From: Natronolimnobius baerhuensis
Lineage (GTDB): Archaea; Halobacteriota; Halobacteria; Halobacteriales; Natrialbaceae
Direction of reading: 5' to 3'
Assembly (NCBI RefSeq): GCF_002177135.1
Contig: NZ_MWPH01000002.1
Coordinates: 434,001-498,000, forward strand
DNA: 64,000 nt
The number at the start of each line of letters is the position of its first letter. Position 1 is the first letter of the stretch. The notes under the pieces are model-generated. The model was not told the DNA's origin and did not search any database. It was given only the letters and a program-made list of their open reading frames with translations. The position numbers were made by a program, and so were the translations under genes. This document shows positions 1 to 7,753 of this stretch, one piece after another.

Positions 1-2622
1 GATCTACGCTCGAGGATCGGGTCGACAGATGATGGGCGCACAGGAACGGACTCGAGGACGAGGGCGGAGACGAAGACGAATGCAGACACGAAGCCGGACT
101 CGAGTGGACGGAAAAGCGACGAAAGCGGAGGTAATCGCGGTGAGGACCCGTTCACACGTCGAATCAACCCGCTGATTACGAATCGGCCGTGGACGGTCGT
201 TTTCGTCTTTATCTTGCTGACTGCGCTCTTTCTCGGCGGGGCAATGGTCGGTGGCGGCGACCAGGAAGCCGGGACGGACCAGTTCACCGAGGGCACCGAA
301 CAGCAGGAAGCCTTCGACGATATGCAGGAGAACTTCGACCGTGGGACGCGCGATTCCGGTGGGACGACCGCGCAGTTGTTCATTACCGATGACCGGAACG
401 TCCTCTCAGAGCCGAGTTTATTGCGGATGCTCGAGTTCCAGGATCGGATCGAGAACGAAGACGGCCTGAGAGTTGCCTCCTCGACGAGTCCGGCGTCGCT
501 CGTCGCGATGGAACTCGAGCCGACAGCGGAGACTGCTGAAGCGCAGATCCGTGCCGTCGAGTCAGCCTCACAGCGCCAACTCAACACGGCGATTGCCGAT
601 GCGGATGAGAACGCAGGGCTGCCGGTAAGCACGGATTTCACTCCTGAATCGGCCAGTGCCAACGTTGCCCAGATTGCGGTCACGTACGACACACCGCCGA
701 ATGCGGATACGGATGATCACGCAGTGCTCCAGTTCTCGACACAGGATCTCGCAAACGAGATTGACGGCTTCGATACGGACGAGAACGTCGTCATCTTCGG
801 CGATGCGATTCTCGAGGAAGAGATGTTACAGTTGCTCGGCGATACGTCTATCGTGGTCTTCCCGGCCGCAATCGTGCTGATTCTGTTCTTCTTGCTGGTG
901 GCCTACCGCGACCCTATCGACCTCGGACTCGGGCTGGCTGCGCTGTTGATGACGATGATCTGGACGTTCGGGTTCATGGGAATCGCGAATATCCCGTTCT
1001 CGGACTCGTTGCTCGTTGTCTTTCCGCTATTGCTCGCGGTCGGGATCGACTTCGGGATTCATATTATCAATCGCTATCGCGAGGAGCGAATCGCCGGTGC
1101 GTCGATTCGTGATGCGATGGGGATTACGACGACTCAACTCACGACAGCACTACTCATCGTCACACTGACGACTGTTTTCAGTTTCGCAGCGAACCTCGTC
1201 AGCGAGATGACGCGTGACTTCGGGATCGTCGCTGCAGCAGGCATGATCTTTACGTTCCTCATCTTTGGCGTCTTCCTCCCTGCCGGCAAGGTTGGGTTCG
1301 ACCGCTTGCGCGAGGGAACCCGCTTCCCAACGTTCGGGTCGACACCGCTTGGAAGCGAAGGATCGCTCATGGGCCGGGTGCTGCCAGTTGGCGTCTATAT
1401 CGCCCGGTTTGTCCCCGTCGTCTTCGTCGTGGCAATACTTCTTATCGGCTTGGGTGCTGGGGCCTACGGAACCGGCGTCGATACCGAGTTCGACGACGAG
1501 GCGTTCTTCCCCGACGAGGACCGTATCGAGCAGTACAAAAGCTTGCCCGGCCCGCTTGCACCCGGTGACTACACCTTCATGACCGTCCTCAAACACATGG
1601 AGGAAGACTTCGAACAGGGGATGGAGGGGTCAGTAACCGTCTATATCGACGATCCAGGACTCAGGGATGATGGCGCACTGGGAGACATTGACCGTGCACT
1701 CGAGAACCCACCAGACGCGTTCGAGACTGGCGAGAACAACCGGGTTACGGAGGCAAACAGCATCCTCTCGGTTATCGACCAGCAGGCAGCGGCCGATCCA
1801 GCGTTCGCCCAGACCGTGGCACGATACGACTCGAGCGGGAACGAGGTGCCGGACCGTGAACTTGATGCGGTCTACGATCACCTGTTCGATGACCACGAGT
1901 CGGCGGCTATGGATCGCATGACGACAGACCGGAGTGCAAGTCGAATCGATATTCCGATCCACGTCGATGCAGAGCAAGACGAAGCGGTCGCGGCTGCCGG
2001 TGACGTAGCGGACAGTCTCTCGCTGGATGCGACACCGACTGGCCAACTTGTCATCTTCGAAGGCGTCATCGAGCAGACCACGGAGTCGGCGATCACCAGC
2101 CTCCTCGTCGCGTTCGTGCTGACGATGGTCTTCCTCGTGCTCTCGTACTGGTGGCTCGAGGGCCGAGCCGTCTACGGTGTGATCAACCTCGTGCCGGTGT
2201 TGCTCGCCGTTGCCTTGCTCGCCGGGACGATGCGCCTACTTGATATTCCGTTGAGTCCGATCAACGCGCCGATTCTCTCGGTGTCAATCGGTCTGGGCGT
2301 CGACTACACGGTCCACCTAATGCACCGGTTCGTCGACGAATACGAGGACAGCGACGACCTCGAGCAGGCGTTGCTCGTGACCGTCCGCGGGACTGGCGGC
2401 GCACTCACCGGCAGTATGCTCACGACAGTCTGTGGACTGGGCGTCCTGTATCTCGCCTTGATCCCGCTGATCATGGAGTTTGGCCTCCTCCTCGCACTGG
2501 GTGTGTTCTACGCCTGGCTCGCCTCGATTGTCGTCTTGCCGTCGACGATTGTCGTCTGGGATCGTCTTGACCAACGCTACGGCTCACTCGAGTTCGACCA
2601 ACTGTTCGAATCGCGGTCGTAA
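1..2622 (+). CDS. RND/MMPL-family membrane exporter, 5' end missing
   Basis: The reading frame is open from base 1 with no stop, so the true start lies before the window; the first membrane helix falls near bases 196-240. The architecture is that of MMPL/RND transporters (HpnN-like): helix, long outer-face domain, five helices, then a second helix, outer domain and five helices. Each half has the family's charged TM4 motif, seen as GIDFGIHIINRY near base 1045 and GLGVDYTVHLMHR near base 2300. These pumps use the ion gradient to move lipids or hydrophobic compounds across the cell membrane. The substrate cannot be read from sequence. The sequence upstream of the first helix is acidic, Thr/Ser-rich and probably cytoplasmic. 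It is followed by the origin region. Confidence 0.88.
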   Translation, partial: DLRSRIGSTDDGRTGTDSRTRAETKTNADTKPDSSGRKSDESGGNRGEDPFTRRINPLITNRPWTVVFVFILLTALFLGGAMVGGGDQEAGTDQFTEGTEQQEAFDDMQENFDRGTRDSGGTTAQLFITDDRNVLSEPSLLRMLEFQDRIENEDGLRVASSTSPASLVAMELEPTAETAEAQIRAVESASQRQLNTAIADADENAGLPVSTDFTPESASANVAQIAVTYDTPPNADTDDHAVLQFSTQDLANEIDGFDTDENVVIFGDAILEEEMLQLLGDTSIVVFPAAIVLILFFLLVAYRDPIDLGLGLAALLMTMIWTFGFMGIANIPFSDSLLVVFPLLLAVGIDFGIHIINRYREERIAGASIRDAMGITTTQLTTALLIVTLTTVFSFAANLVSEMTRDFGIVAAAGMIFTFLIFGVFLPAGKVGFDRLREGTRFPTFGSTPLGSEGSLMGRVLPVGVYIARFVPVVFVVAILLIGLGAGAYGTGVDTEFDDEAFFPDEDRIEQYKSLPGPLAPGDYTFMTVLKHMEEDFEQGMEGSVTVYIDDPGLRDDGALGDIDRALENPPDAFETGENNRVTEANSILSVIDQQAAADPAFAQTVARYDSSGNEVPDRELDAVYDHLFDDHESAAMDRMTTDRSASRIDIPIHVDAEQDEAVAAAGDVADSLSLDATPTGQLVIFEGVIEQTTESAITSLLVAFVLTMVFLVLSYWWLEGRAVYGVINLVPVLLAVALLAGTMRLLDIPLSPINAPILSVSIGLGVDYTVHLMHRFVDEYEDSDDLEQALLVTVRGTGGALTGSMLTTVCGLGVLYLALIPLIMEFGLLLALGVFYAWLASIVVLPSTIVVWDRLDQRYGSLEFDQLFESRS

Positions 2623-2701
2623 GTCGACTCGAGCAAGGCGAAATCATCTCAGAGAGGGAGAAATTATCTTAGGGATGTCGGTCTAGAAATGGGTGGTGAG
2701 T

Positions 2702-2723
2702 GAGAGTGGATTTCGTGTGCTTT
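2702..2723 (+). repeat. Origin recognition box-like repeat, copy 1
   Basis: This 22-bp site holds the invariant core ATTTCGTGTGCTT, preceded by GAGAGTGG. It has the same orientation as copies 2 and 3. Archaeal Orc1/Cdc6 proteins bind repeated boxes beside their own gene, so I read this as the cognate box of the orc gene at 3339. It differs from the canonical oriC1-type haloarchaeal box as I remember it, so identity as a true box is inference. Confidence 0.65.
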
Positions 2724-2776
2724 TGGCTGTCACGGAGTCGGTTCACATGGAGCGGTATTCGGATGTAGAACAGTGA

Positions 2777-2798
2777 GAGAGTACATTTCGTGTGCTTT
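2777..2798 (+). repeat. Origin recognition box-like repeat, copy 2
   Basis: Same 13-bp core ATTTCGTGTGCTT, preceded by GAGAGTAC and followed by T and C. It lies 75 bp after copy 1, in the same orientation, and immediately before the 17-bp tandem repeats. Confidence 0.65.
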
Positions 2799-2808
2799 CG
2801 CCTCGAGA

Positions 2809-2876
2809 TGGTCGGTTGGGTGAGACGGTCGGTTAGGTGAGAGGGGTGGGTAGGTGAGATGGTTGGTTCGGTGAGG
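2809..2876 (+). repeat. Four 17-bp tandem repeats, G-rich
   Basis: Four contiguous 17-bp units (2809-2825, 2826-2842, 2843-2859, 2860-2876) follow the pattern nGGTnGGTnnGGTGAGA. All four keep the 3' GGTGAG. The repeats make one strand strongly G-rich and the other C/T-rich, which could favour unwinding, strand exchange or protein loading. They sit between box copies 2 and 3 in the presumed origin. Confidence 0.75.
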
Positions 2877-3090
2877 AAGGGAGGCAGGCAAACAGGGAGA
2901 TGGATAATTGGACAAGACGGTTGGTTCGACGAGAGAAGGAAGGAGGCAGAAAGGAGTGGGTCCGAAGCGCGCAACCAGAAACAAATGATGGAGACACACG
3001 GACCGAAAATCCGAACGATAAAAACGAGCGGCCACGACTCACCAGTATCCCCCTCCATGCAGTCCCTGACTCACAACGGAGGCGATCCAC

Positions 3091-3161
3091 ACTCGAGCGC
3101 TCAGCGAGAAACCTGCAGACTCGAGTGCGCACCGAGAAACTGCAGACTTGAGCACTCGACG
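3091..3161 (+). repeat. Tandem repeat of about 28 bp, 2.5 copies
   Basis: Units at 3091-3118 and 3119-3145 share ACTCGAG, CGAGAAA and CTGCAG in the same order; a third unit (from 3146) is cut short. Each contains a PstI-like CTGCAG palindrome. It lies 27 bp before box copy 3. No function is known to me. Confidence 0.65.
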
Positions 3162-3187
3162 TAACTCGAATTGGACGTCAACGGAGT

Positions 3188-3209
3188 GAGAGTACATTTC
3201 GTGTGCTTC
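3188..3209 (+). repeat. Origin recognition box-like repeat, copy 3
   Basis: Core ATTTCGTGTGCTT preceded by GAGAGTAC, identical to copy 2 over the first 21 bases. It is the box nearest to the orc promoter, 130 bp before the orc start codon. Confidence 0.65.
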
Positions 3210-3301
3210 GGACGGCAGAACTGGGTGTGTTATCGGAGTGGCCCCGGCAGTGCTCGGTATCTCACTCACTGGAAGTGAGCAAACGAAACAGACGAAAGGA
3301 G

Positions 3302-3312
3302 GTTTTAAGTAG
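3302..3312 (+). promoter_or_regulatory. TATA box of orc1/cdc6
   Basis: GTTTTAAGTAG is centred about 30 bp before the ATG at 3339, the spacing expected for a leaderless haloarchaeal transcript. The following 25 bp hold short repeats (TAGTAGT and AGTAGTAC) around CAACAACC, which could be a self-binding site; that is inference. Confidence 0.5.
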
Positions 3313-3338
3313 TAGTGGTCAACAACCAGTAGTACTGA

Positions 3339-4535
3339 ATGTCTGGCCCGTTTAGTGATCTCACGGAAACTATCTTTGCCGATAAGTCCGTTCTGAGCGA
3401 GAGCTATCAGCCGGAAGCCATCCTCGAGCGAGACGAAGAAATCGACGCATTCAGCCACGCGCTTCAGGACGTGCTATTCGGCCGAGAACCTGAGAACGTC
3501 TTTCTCTACGGCAAAGCAGGACTTGGGAAAACAGCGGTCACGACGTACATGATGGGCGAGCTACAGTCCGAAGTCGAAGTCCGTGAAGACGCTGATGATC
3601 TACACGTCCACGAAATCAACTGCAACGGCAAGACACTGTTTATGGTGGTCAGACGACTGGTCAACGAATTACTCCCAGCGGATGCAAGCCCGTTTCCGAA
3701 ACGCGGACTCGGAACCGGCGATGCCTTTGACGAACTCTATACACAACTGGATCGACACGGTGGCACCCACCTGATCGTCTTCGACGAGATTGACCATCTG
3801 GACGACGTCGATACCCTCCTGTATGAACTCCCTCGAGCCCGCTCGAACGGCTATCTTACGGAGTCATTAGTCGGAATTATCGGCATCAGCAACAACTACA
3901 CATTTCGTCAGTCGCTCTCTGCAAAGGTTAAGGACACGCTCATGGAAACTGAAATCTCGTTCAGTCCCTACGATGCTGGCGAGTTGCGGACGATTTTACA
4001 CGACCGAGCGGATCGTGCGTTCGTCGACGGAGCCTGTGACGATTCAGCGATTGCGAAAGCTGCAGCGCTGTCGGCACAGGATATGGGGAATGCGCGACAG
4101 GCAATCGACCTGCTCCGCGTGGGCGCTGAAGTCGCCGAACGCAACAGTGACGAAATCGTCGACGACACGCATATCGAAAACGCCCGCACACTCGTCCAGC
4201 GTGGTCGCCTTCGAAACAAGATTCGTGATCAGACCGAACACGCTCAGTACATCCTCGAGGCAATCGCTAAACTCGAGGAACGCGGTGACGTCCCAGCCCG
4301 CTCGAAAGAGGTCCAAGAGGGCTACGAAACGGTGGCAACAGCCTACGGTGCAACACCACTAACGACGCTCAAGAGCATTCAGGATCACCTTTCAGACCTC
4401 CATATGCTCGGCTTTCTCGTTCGGCACGAACGGAACAAGGGCCTCAGCGGCGGCCAGTACTACGAGTACGAACTCGATCTCGATCCGATGATCGTCCTCG
4501 AGACGCGAGAGGAAATCGTCCAGCCAGCAGAATAG
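3339..4535 (+). CDS. orc1: Orc1/Cdc6 family replication initiator
   Basis: A 398-residue AAA+ ATPase of the Orc1/Cdc6 family, which recognises origin boxes, opens DNA and recruits MCM helicase. Walker A is GKAGLGKT (residues 58-65), Walker B FDEID (148-152), sensor 1 GISNN (182-186). The last roughly 110 residues have the spacing of the winged-helix DNA-binding domain. Length is usual for the family. The ATG at 3339 follows a TATA box at leaderless spacing. The gene stands alone and is bracketed by the same repeat on both sides, which marks it as the initiator of this locus. Haloarchaea carry several orc paralogues; which one this is cannot be decided from the window. Confidence 0.95.
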   Translation: MSGPFSDLTETIFADKSVLSESYQPEAILERDEEIDAFSHALQDVLFGREPENVFLYGKAGLGKTAVTTYMMGELQSEVEVREDADDLHVHEINCNGKTLFMVVRRLVNELLPADASPFPKRGLGTGDAFDELYTQLDRHGGTHLIVFDEIDHLDDVDTLLYELPRARSNGYLTESLVGIIGISNNYTFRQSLSAKVKDTLMETEISFSPYDAGELRTILHDRADRAFVDGACDDSAIAKAAALSAQDMGNARQAIDLLRVGAEVAERNSDEIVDDTHIENARTLVQRGRLRNKIRDQTEHAQYILEAIAKLEERGDVPARSKEVQEGYETVATAYGATPLTTLKSIQDHLSDLHMLGFLVRHERNKGLSGGQYYEYELDLDPMIVLETREEIVQPAE

Positions 4536-4561
4536 CGGCTGCGACCACCACTTTCTCGAGT

Positions 4562-4592
4562 GAAAGCACACGAAATCTACTCCCTCCCTCTC
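4562..4592 (-). repeat. Origin recognition box-like repeat, copy 4 (inverted)
   Basis: On the minus strand the core ATTTCGTGTGCTT is preceded by GGGAGTAG. It lies 26 bp after the orc stop codon and faces the left-arm copies. Confidence 0.65.
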
Positions 4593-4695
4593 AAACAGAG
4601 ACGGCCGAATAGCAGTCCACGACACGTATCGACCGTCACTGAGTCACAAATCTGCACTCGTGGTGTCCGGCAGTACACCCGCTGTCCCTCCATCG

Positions 4696-4724
4696 GAAGC
4701 ACACGAAATCCACTCCCTCTCACC
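4696..4724 (-). repeat. Origin recognition box-like repeat, copy 5 (inverted)
   Basis: On the minus strand the core ATTTCGTGTGCTT is preceded by GGGAGTGG and GTGAGA, very close to copy 1. With copy 4 it forms the inverted right arm of the origin. Confidence 0.65.
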
Positions 4725-4778
4725 GCGCACATAAGCGCCCCATTATTATGCCCACTCCAGGGTTCGGATTGAGTACGA

Positions 4779-7745
4779 ATGAGCGTCTCGCAACTGTGGC
4801 GCCGGTACTCGAGTGCGGCCGGGTTCGGAAACGGTGCTATCGGCGCATCGATTGTCTTTGTCGCTCTATTGCGCCCGCTTTTTGGACCCAGTGGACAGCT
4901 CCGCTGGGGAGATCGTGGCCTCGAGATGTCGCCGTGGGTTGCACTCGGAACCGGAATCATCCTCTTCGCTGGCGTCTCGGTTGCCGTGGTTGCGCTCACG
5001 CGACATCCACAGGGCAGGTTGGACCACCTCGCAGACCACTCTAACAGTGACCATGTCAAGGAGGCACAGTCTGGGACCACCGGATCGACAGTCCCAGAAG
5101 TACTGGCAGGCGAGGAGACCACAGCTGGCCAGTTCGCACTCGTCCAGACCAATGACGGCGAGTGGGTGTGGCACGCACTCCACTTCGAGACGCTGGCTGC
5201 AAGCCCCACCGGCGCGACATCTCGCTCAGCAGCCGCCGACAACGTAACGCACCTCCAGACAGCACTCGAGCGAGCCAGCAGTCACGAACTCGAGGATGCG
5301 GCGATTCGCATTTCGAATCTATCTGGCGATGACTGGACGTGGACGCTCGTCCGCCCCGACGGCGAGGCAGTCGCGACCGCTGCTGGCGACGCCACTGACC
5401 GCGAGCAGGTTGAGGCTGCAGTAAGCACGCTCAAAGACCGCGGTCCGGACGGGACGATCATCGACATTGGACGAGGCGCGTTCGCACTCACCGAACGAGA
5501 CGACCGCTGGCACTGGCACCTGGTCGACGATGAACGGACGACGCTGGCGGTCAGTTCCAAAGAGTTCCGCCACCGCGAGGATACCGAATCAGCCGCGACA
5601 GCCATCGGTTCGCTACTTACGGATGCACGCAGCGTCGCCGTCGAGACAGTTGCCGTCGAACTCGAGCAGGTCGAGGACACCGACCGCTGGACGTGGCAGA
5701 TCGTCGATTCACAGGGCGAGACACTCGTCGATGCAACCGCGACGTTCGACGACCGGACGGATGCCGAAGCCGCCGTGACGACCGTCCTCGAAGGACTCGA
5801 GTCGGCTGCGGTAACTGTCGCTGATCAATGTGCATACGAGTTATTCCCTGTCGAAAGTCAGTGGCACTGGCGACTCGTCGACGACACGGATCGTATCGTG
5901 GCTCACACACCGGTCGGTCGACGGACACGCGGGCAGGCCAGACAGGCTCTCGAGCAGTTCCGAGACGCAGCACCAAATGGTGCGATTACCAACTTCGAGG
6001 GTGCTGCCTACGAGATCCATCCGGCTGGTGGGACACTGGAAGCAGAGTGGCCAGACAGCACAGGAACTGATGACGCCACAGCCATGACCGACACCGCTAC
6101 AGGCACTGACAACACTCTATCAACGACCGACACCGCTACAGGCACTGACGACGCCAGATCCACGGACGCTACTGCCGCCACTGCCGGTCAGTGGAACTGG
6201 CGACTCGTCACGGACGACCGCACCTGTCTTGCAGTCAGTCCCGAACCGGCAGCCGATGCGGGTCACGCACGAGCAGCGATTAATCGACTCCAAGAGCAAG
6301 CCGTGAGCGCCGACATCTGTCACTTCGAGACCGCATCGTTTCGCGTCTACCAAACCGACGACGGTGAGTGGCGCTGGCGATTGCTCGATGCCGGTGGTGC
6401 CGTTCTCGGGGACAGCGATGGCGCTCACGACTCGAGAAACGACGCAATTGAGGCAATGCTGACGCTCAAAGAACGGACATCCGATTCCGAAGCTGCGGTC
6501 GTCGAAGTCGAAACCGCAACAGTCGAACTTCACACCGTCGGCGAGCAGTGGTCGTGGCGACTACTCGACGATACTGGCGTTCTCCTCGCAACGGCACCGA
6601 AACGGTATCCGAGCAAGGCGGCCGCACGGGAGGCTGCCAACCGCGTCCGAACACACTCGAGTGCCGAAAGCACCACGATGGATCGAGCCGCATTTCAACC
6701 GTTTTCCGACGACACAAACTCCGAGAACGCCCGTTGGCACTGGCGGTTCGTCCATCCGAGCGGAAAAACCCTCGCCGTCTCAGCCCGTGGGTTTGCCACA
6801 CGTGACGGTCTCCTCGAGCACGTCAGCGACCTTCGAGAGTTGGCAGCGACGGAGCGAACGCAGACGACCGGCCCGGTCACGGTCCAACTCGCGGGTGACG
6901 ATGCCTGTCGATTCCGGCTCCTTGATCACGACCGAACACCCATCGCCGAGTCGACAGTTCCGTATCCGACTCGCGATGCTGCACGAAACGCCATTGACTC
7001 CCTCGTCCGAGTTGCCCCGGATGCACCGCTATTTACAATCGACGAGGCAGTGCTCTGGCTCGAGTGCGCCGATACCAGCGCTGACGATGTCGCCGATACT
7101 AGCGCTGACGATGACGCCAATGCCAGCGCCGACGGTGACGCCGATGCCAACGATGACGATGGAAGCGACGAAGAGCACGCCGACTGGCGCTGGACACTCA
7201 TCGACGAGGAGCGAACGGTACTCGCACGCTCGCCCACACGAGACACACAGACCGCGCTGCGCTCGCAGATTGACAGCCTTCGCCGGCTCGCACCACACGC
7301 TGAACCCGTTCCACTCACAGGTGTCTCGTTCGACCTCGTTGAGCGTTCGGAAACGGACTCATCCACGACGGCAACCGAAGACACCCCACGCGAACGCTGG
7401 CAGTGGCGACTACTCGAGGCCGATGGCGAGCCAGTCGCAGTCGATGCCCGCCCCGGCGGCTCGAAAGCCGATGTCCACGAACGGATGGACAGTGTTCGGG
7501 ACTTGCTCGCGGACGCGGACGTCCTCACACTCGAGGAGCCGGTGTTCGAACTGTACGCCGACGAGGAGTGGGCGTGGCGACTGGTCGATACGACCGGCGA
7601 GACGCTCCTCGAGAGTACCCAGACGTATCCGACGCGACAGGCTGTGACGAACGCACTCGAGACAATGCGAACGACGCTTCCGGCGGGTGCTGTGACTGTC
7701 GCTGGGGCTGAAGCGGAGACAGAAACGGAGCCAGAGACAAACTAA
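4779..7745 (+). CDS. Membrane-anchored protein of about 13 tandem YegP/DUF1508-like repeats
   Basis: A 988-residue protein. Residues 15-75 contain two hydrophobic helices, so it is membrane anchored. From about residue 110 to the end the chain is a run of roughly 13 units of 55-75 residues. Each has a strand ending in W-x-W-R-L (WHWRLV, WRWRLL, WSWRLL, WAWRLV), then a turn, L-A-x-S, and a helix with A..A...L. This is the fold pattern of the DUF1508/YegP family (HVO_2922-like), which normally has one or two units. Unit 10 has lost the tryptophans (CRFRLL). Two units hold acidic or TDTATGTD-rich insertions coded by short DNA repeats. The ATG at 4779 gives the helices intact. Function is unknown; its place beside the origin may be chance. 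Confidence 0.75.
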   Translation: MSVSQLWRRYSSAAGFGNGAIGASIVFVALLRPLFGPSGQLRWGDRGLEMSPWVALGTGIILFAGVSVAVVALTRHPQGRLDHLADHSNSDHVKEAQSGTTGSTVPEVLAGEETTAGQFALVQTNDGEWVWHALHFETLAASPTGATSRSAAADNVTHLQTALERASSHELEDAAIRISNLSGDDWTWTLVRPDGEAVATAAGDATDREQVEAAVSTLKDRGPDGTIIDIGRGAFALTERDDRWHWHLVDDERTTLAVSSKEFRHREDTESAATAIGSLLTDARSVAVETVAVELEQVEDTDRWTWQIVDSQGETLVDATATFDDRTDAEAAVTTVLEGLESAAVTVADQCAYELFPVESQWHWRLVDDTDRIVAHTPVGRRTRGQARQALEQFRDAAPNGAITNFEGAAYEIHPAGGTLEAEWPDSTGTDDATAMTDTATGTDNTLSTTDTATGTDDARSTDATAATAGQWNWRLVTDDRTCLAVSPEPAADAGHARAAINRLQEQAVSADICHFETASFRVYQTDDGEWRWRLLDAGGAVLGDSDGAHDSRNDAIEAMLTLKERTSDSEAAVVEVETATVELHTVGEQWSWRLLDDTGVLLATAPKRYPSKAAAREAANRVRTHSSAESTTMDRAAFQPFSDDTNSENARWHWRFVHPSGKTLAVSARGFATRDGLLEHVSDLRELAATERTQTTGPVTVQLAGDDACRFRLLDHDRTPIAESTVPYPTRDAARNAIDSLVRVAPDAPLFTIDEAVLWLECADTSADDVADTSADDDANASADGDADANDDDGSDEEHADWRWTLIDEERTVLARSPTRDTQTALRSQIDSLRRLAPHAEPVPLTGVSFDLVERSETDSSTTATEDTPRERWQWRLLEADGEPVAVDARPGGSKADVHERMDSVRDLLADADVLTLEEPVFELYADEEWAWRLVDTTGETLLESTQTYPTRQAVTNALETMRTTLPAGAVTVAGAEAETETEPETN
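6086..6149 (+). repeat. 25-bp perfect direct repeat inside the YegP-repeat gene
   Basis: The same 25 bases occur at 6086-6110 and 6125-6149, 39 bp (13 codons) apart, coding TDTATGTD twice in an insertion of unit 6. A comparable 24-27-bp array coding ADTSADD-like units lies at about 7067-7165 in unit 11. Both look like in-frame slippage expansions. Confidence 0.8.
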
Positions 7746-7753
7746 CGACTCTC

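Larger units (their letters stand above)
2623..3338. other. Intergenic left arm of probable replication origin
   Basis: These 716 bases carry no credible gene: the open frames here are short and made of repeats. The top strand is strongly purine (G+A) biased from about 2640 to 3030. The stretch holds three copies of the ATTTCGTGTGCTT core, four 17-bp tandem units, a diverged pair AAATCATCTCA/AAATTATCTTA (about 2640-2671), a 28-bp tandem duplication (3091-3161) and a CTCACT-GGA-AGTGAG hairpin (3265-3279). It ends at the orc promoter. Origin function is inferred from the adjacent orc1/cdc6 gene and from repeats recurring on the other side of that gene. Confidence 0.7.
4536..4778. other. Right arm of probable replication origin
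   Basis: These 243 bases lie between orc and the YegP-repeat gene. They hold two boxes in inverted orientation relative to the left arm, each preceded (on its own strand) by a purine-rich GAGGGAG stretch. No gene is visible. The promoter of the next gene must lie near 4725-4770 but no clear TATA box stands out. Confidence 0.6.

Noticed and set aside
1265-1596. Overlapping open frames within the RND gene on both strands
   Set aside because: They follow the GC-rich third-position pattern of the RND gene and carry no recognisable domain.
2669-3132. Open frames on the minus strand across the origin spacer (up to 129 residues)
   Set aside because: They translate the repeats (recurring HTKCTL/HTKSTL), are Pro/Ser/Arg-rich and not acidic, and have no family resemblance.
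3264-3290. Canonical haloarchaeal oriC1-type box in TCACTGGAAGTGAGC
   Set aside because: Only a partial resemblance and single; the clear repeats have a different core.
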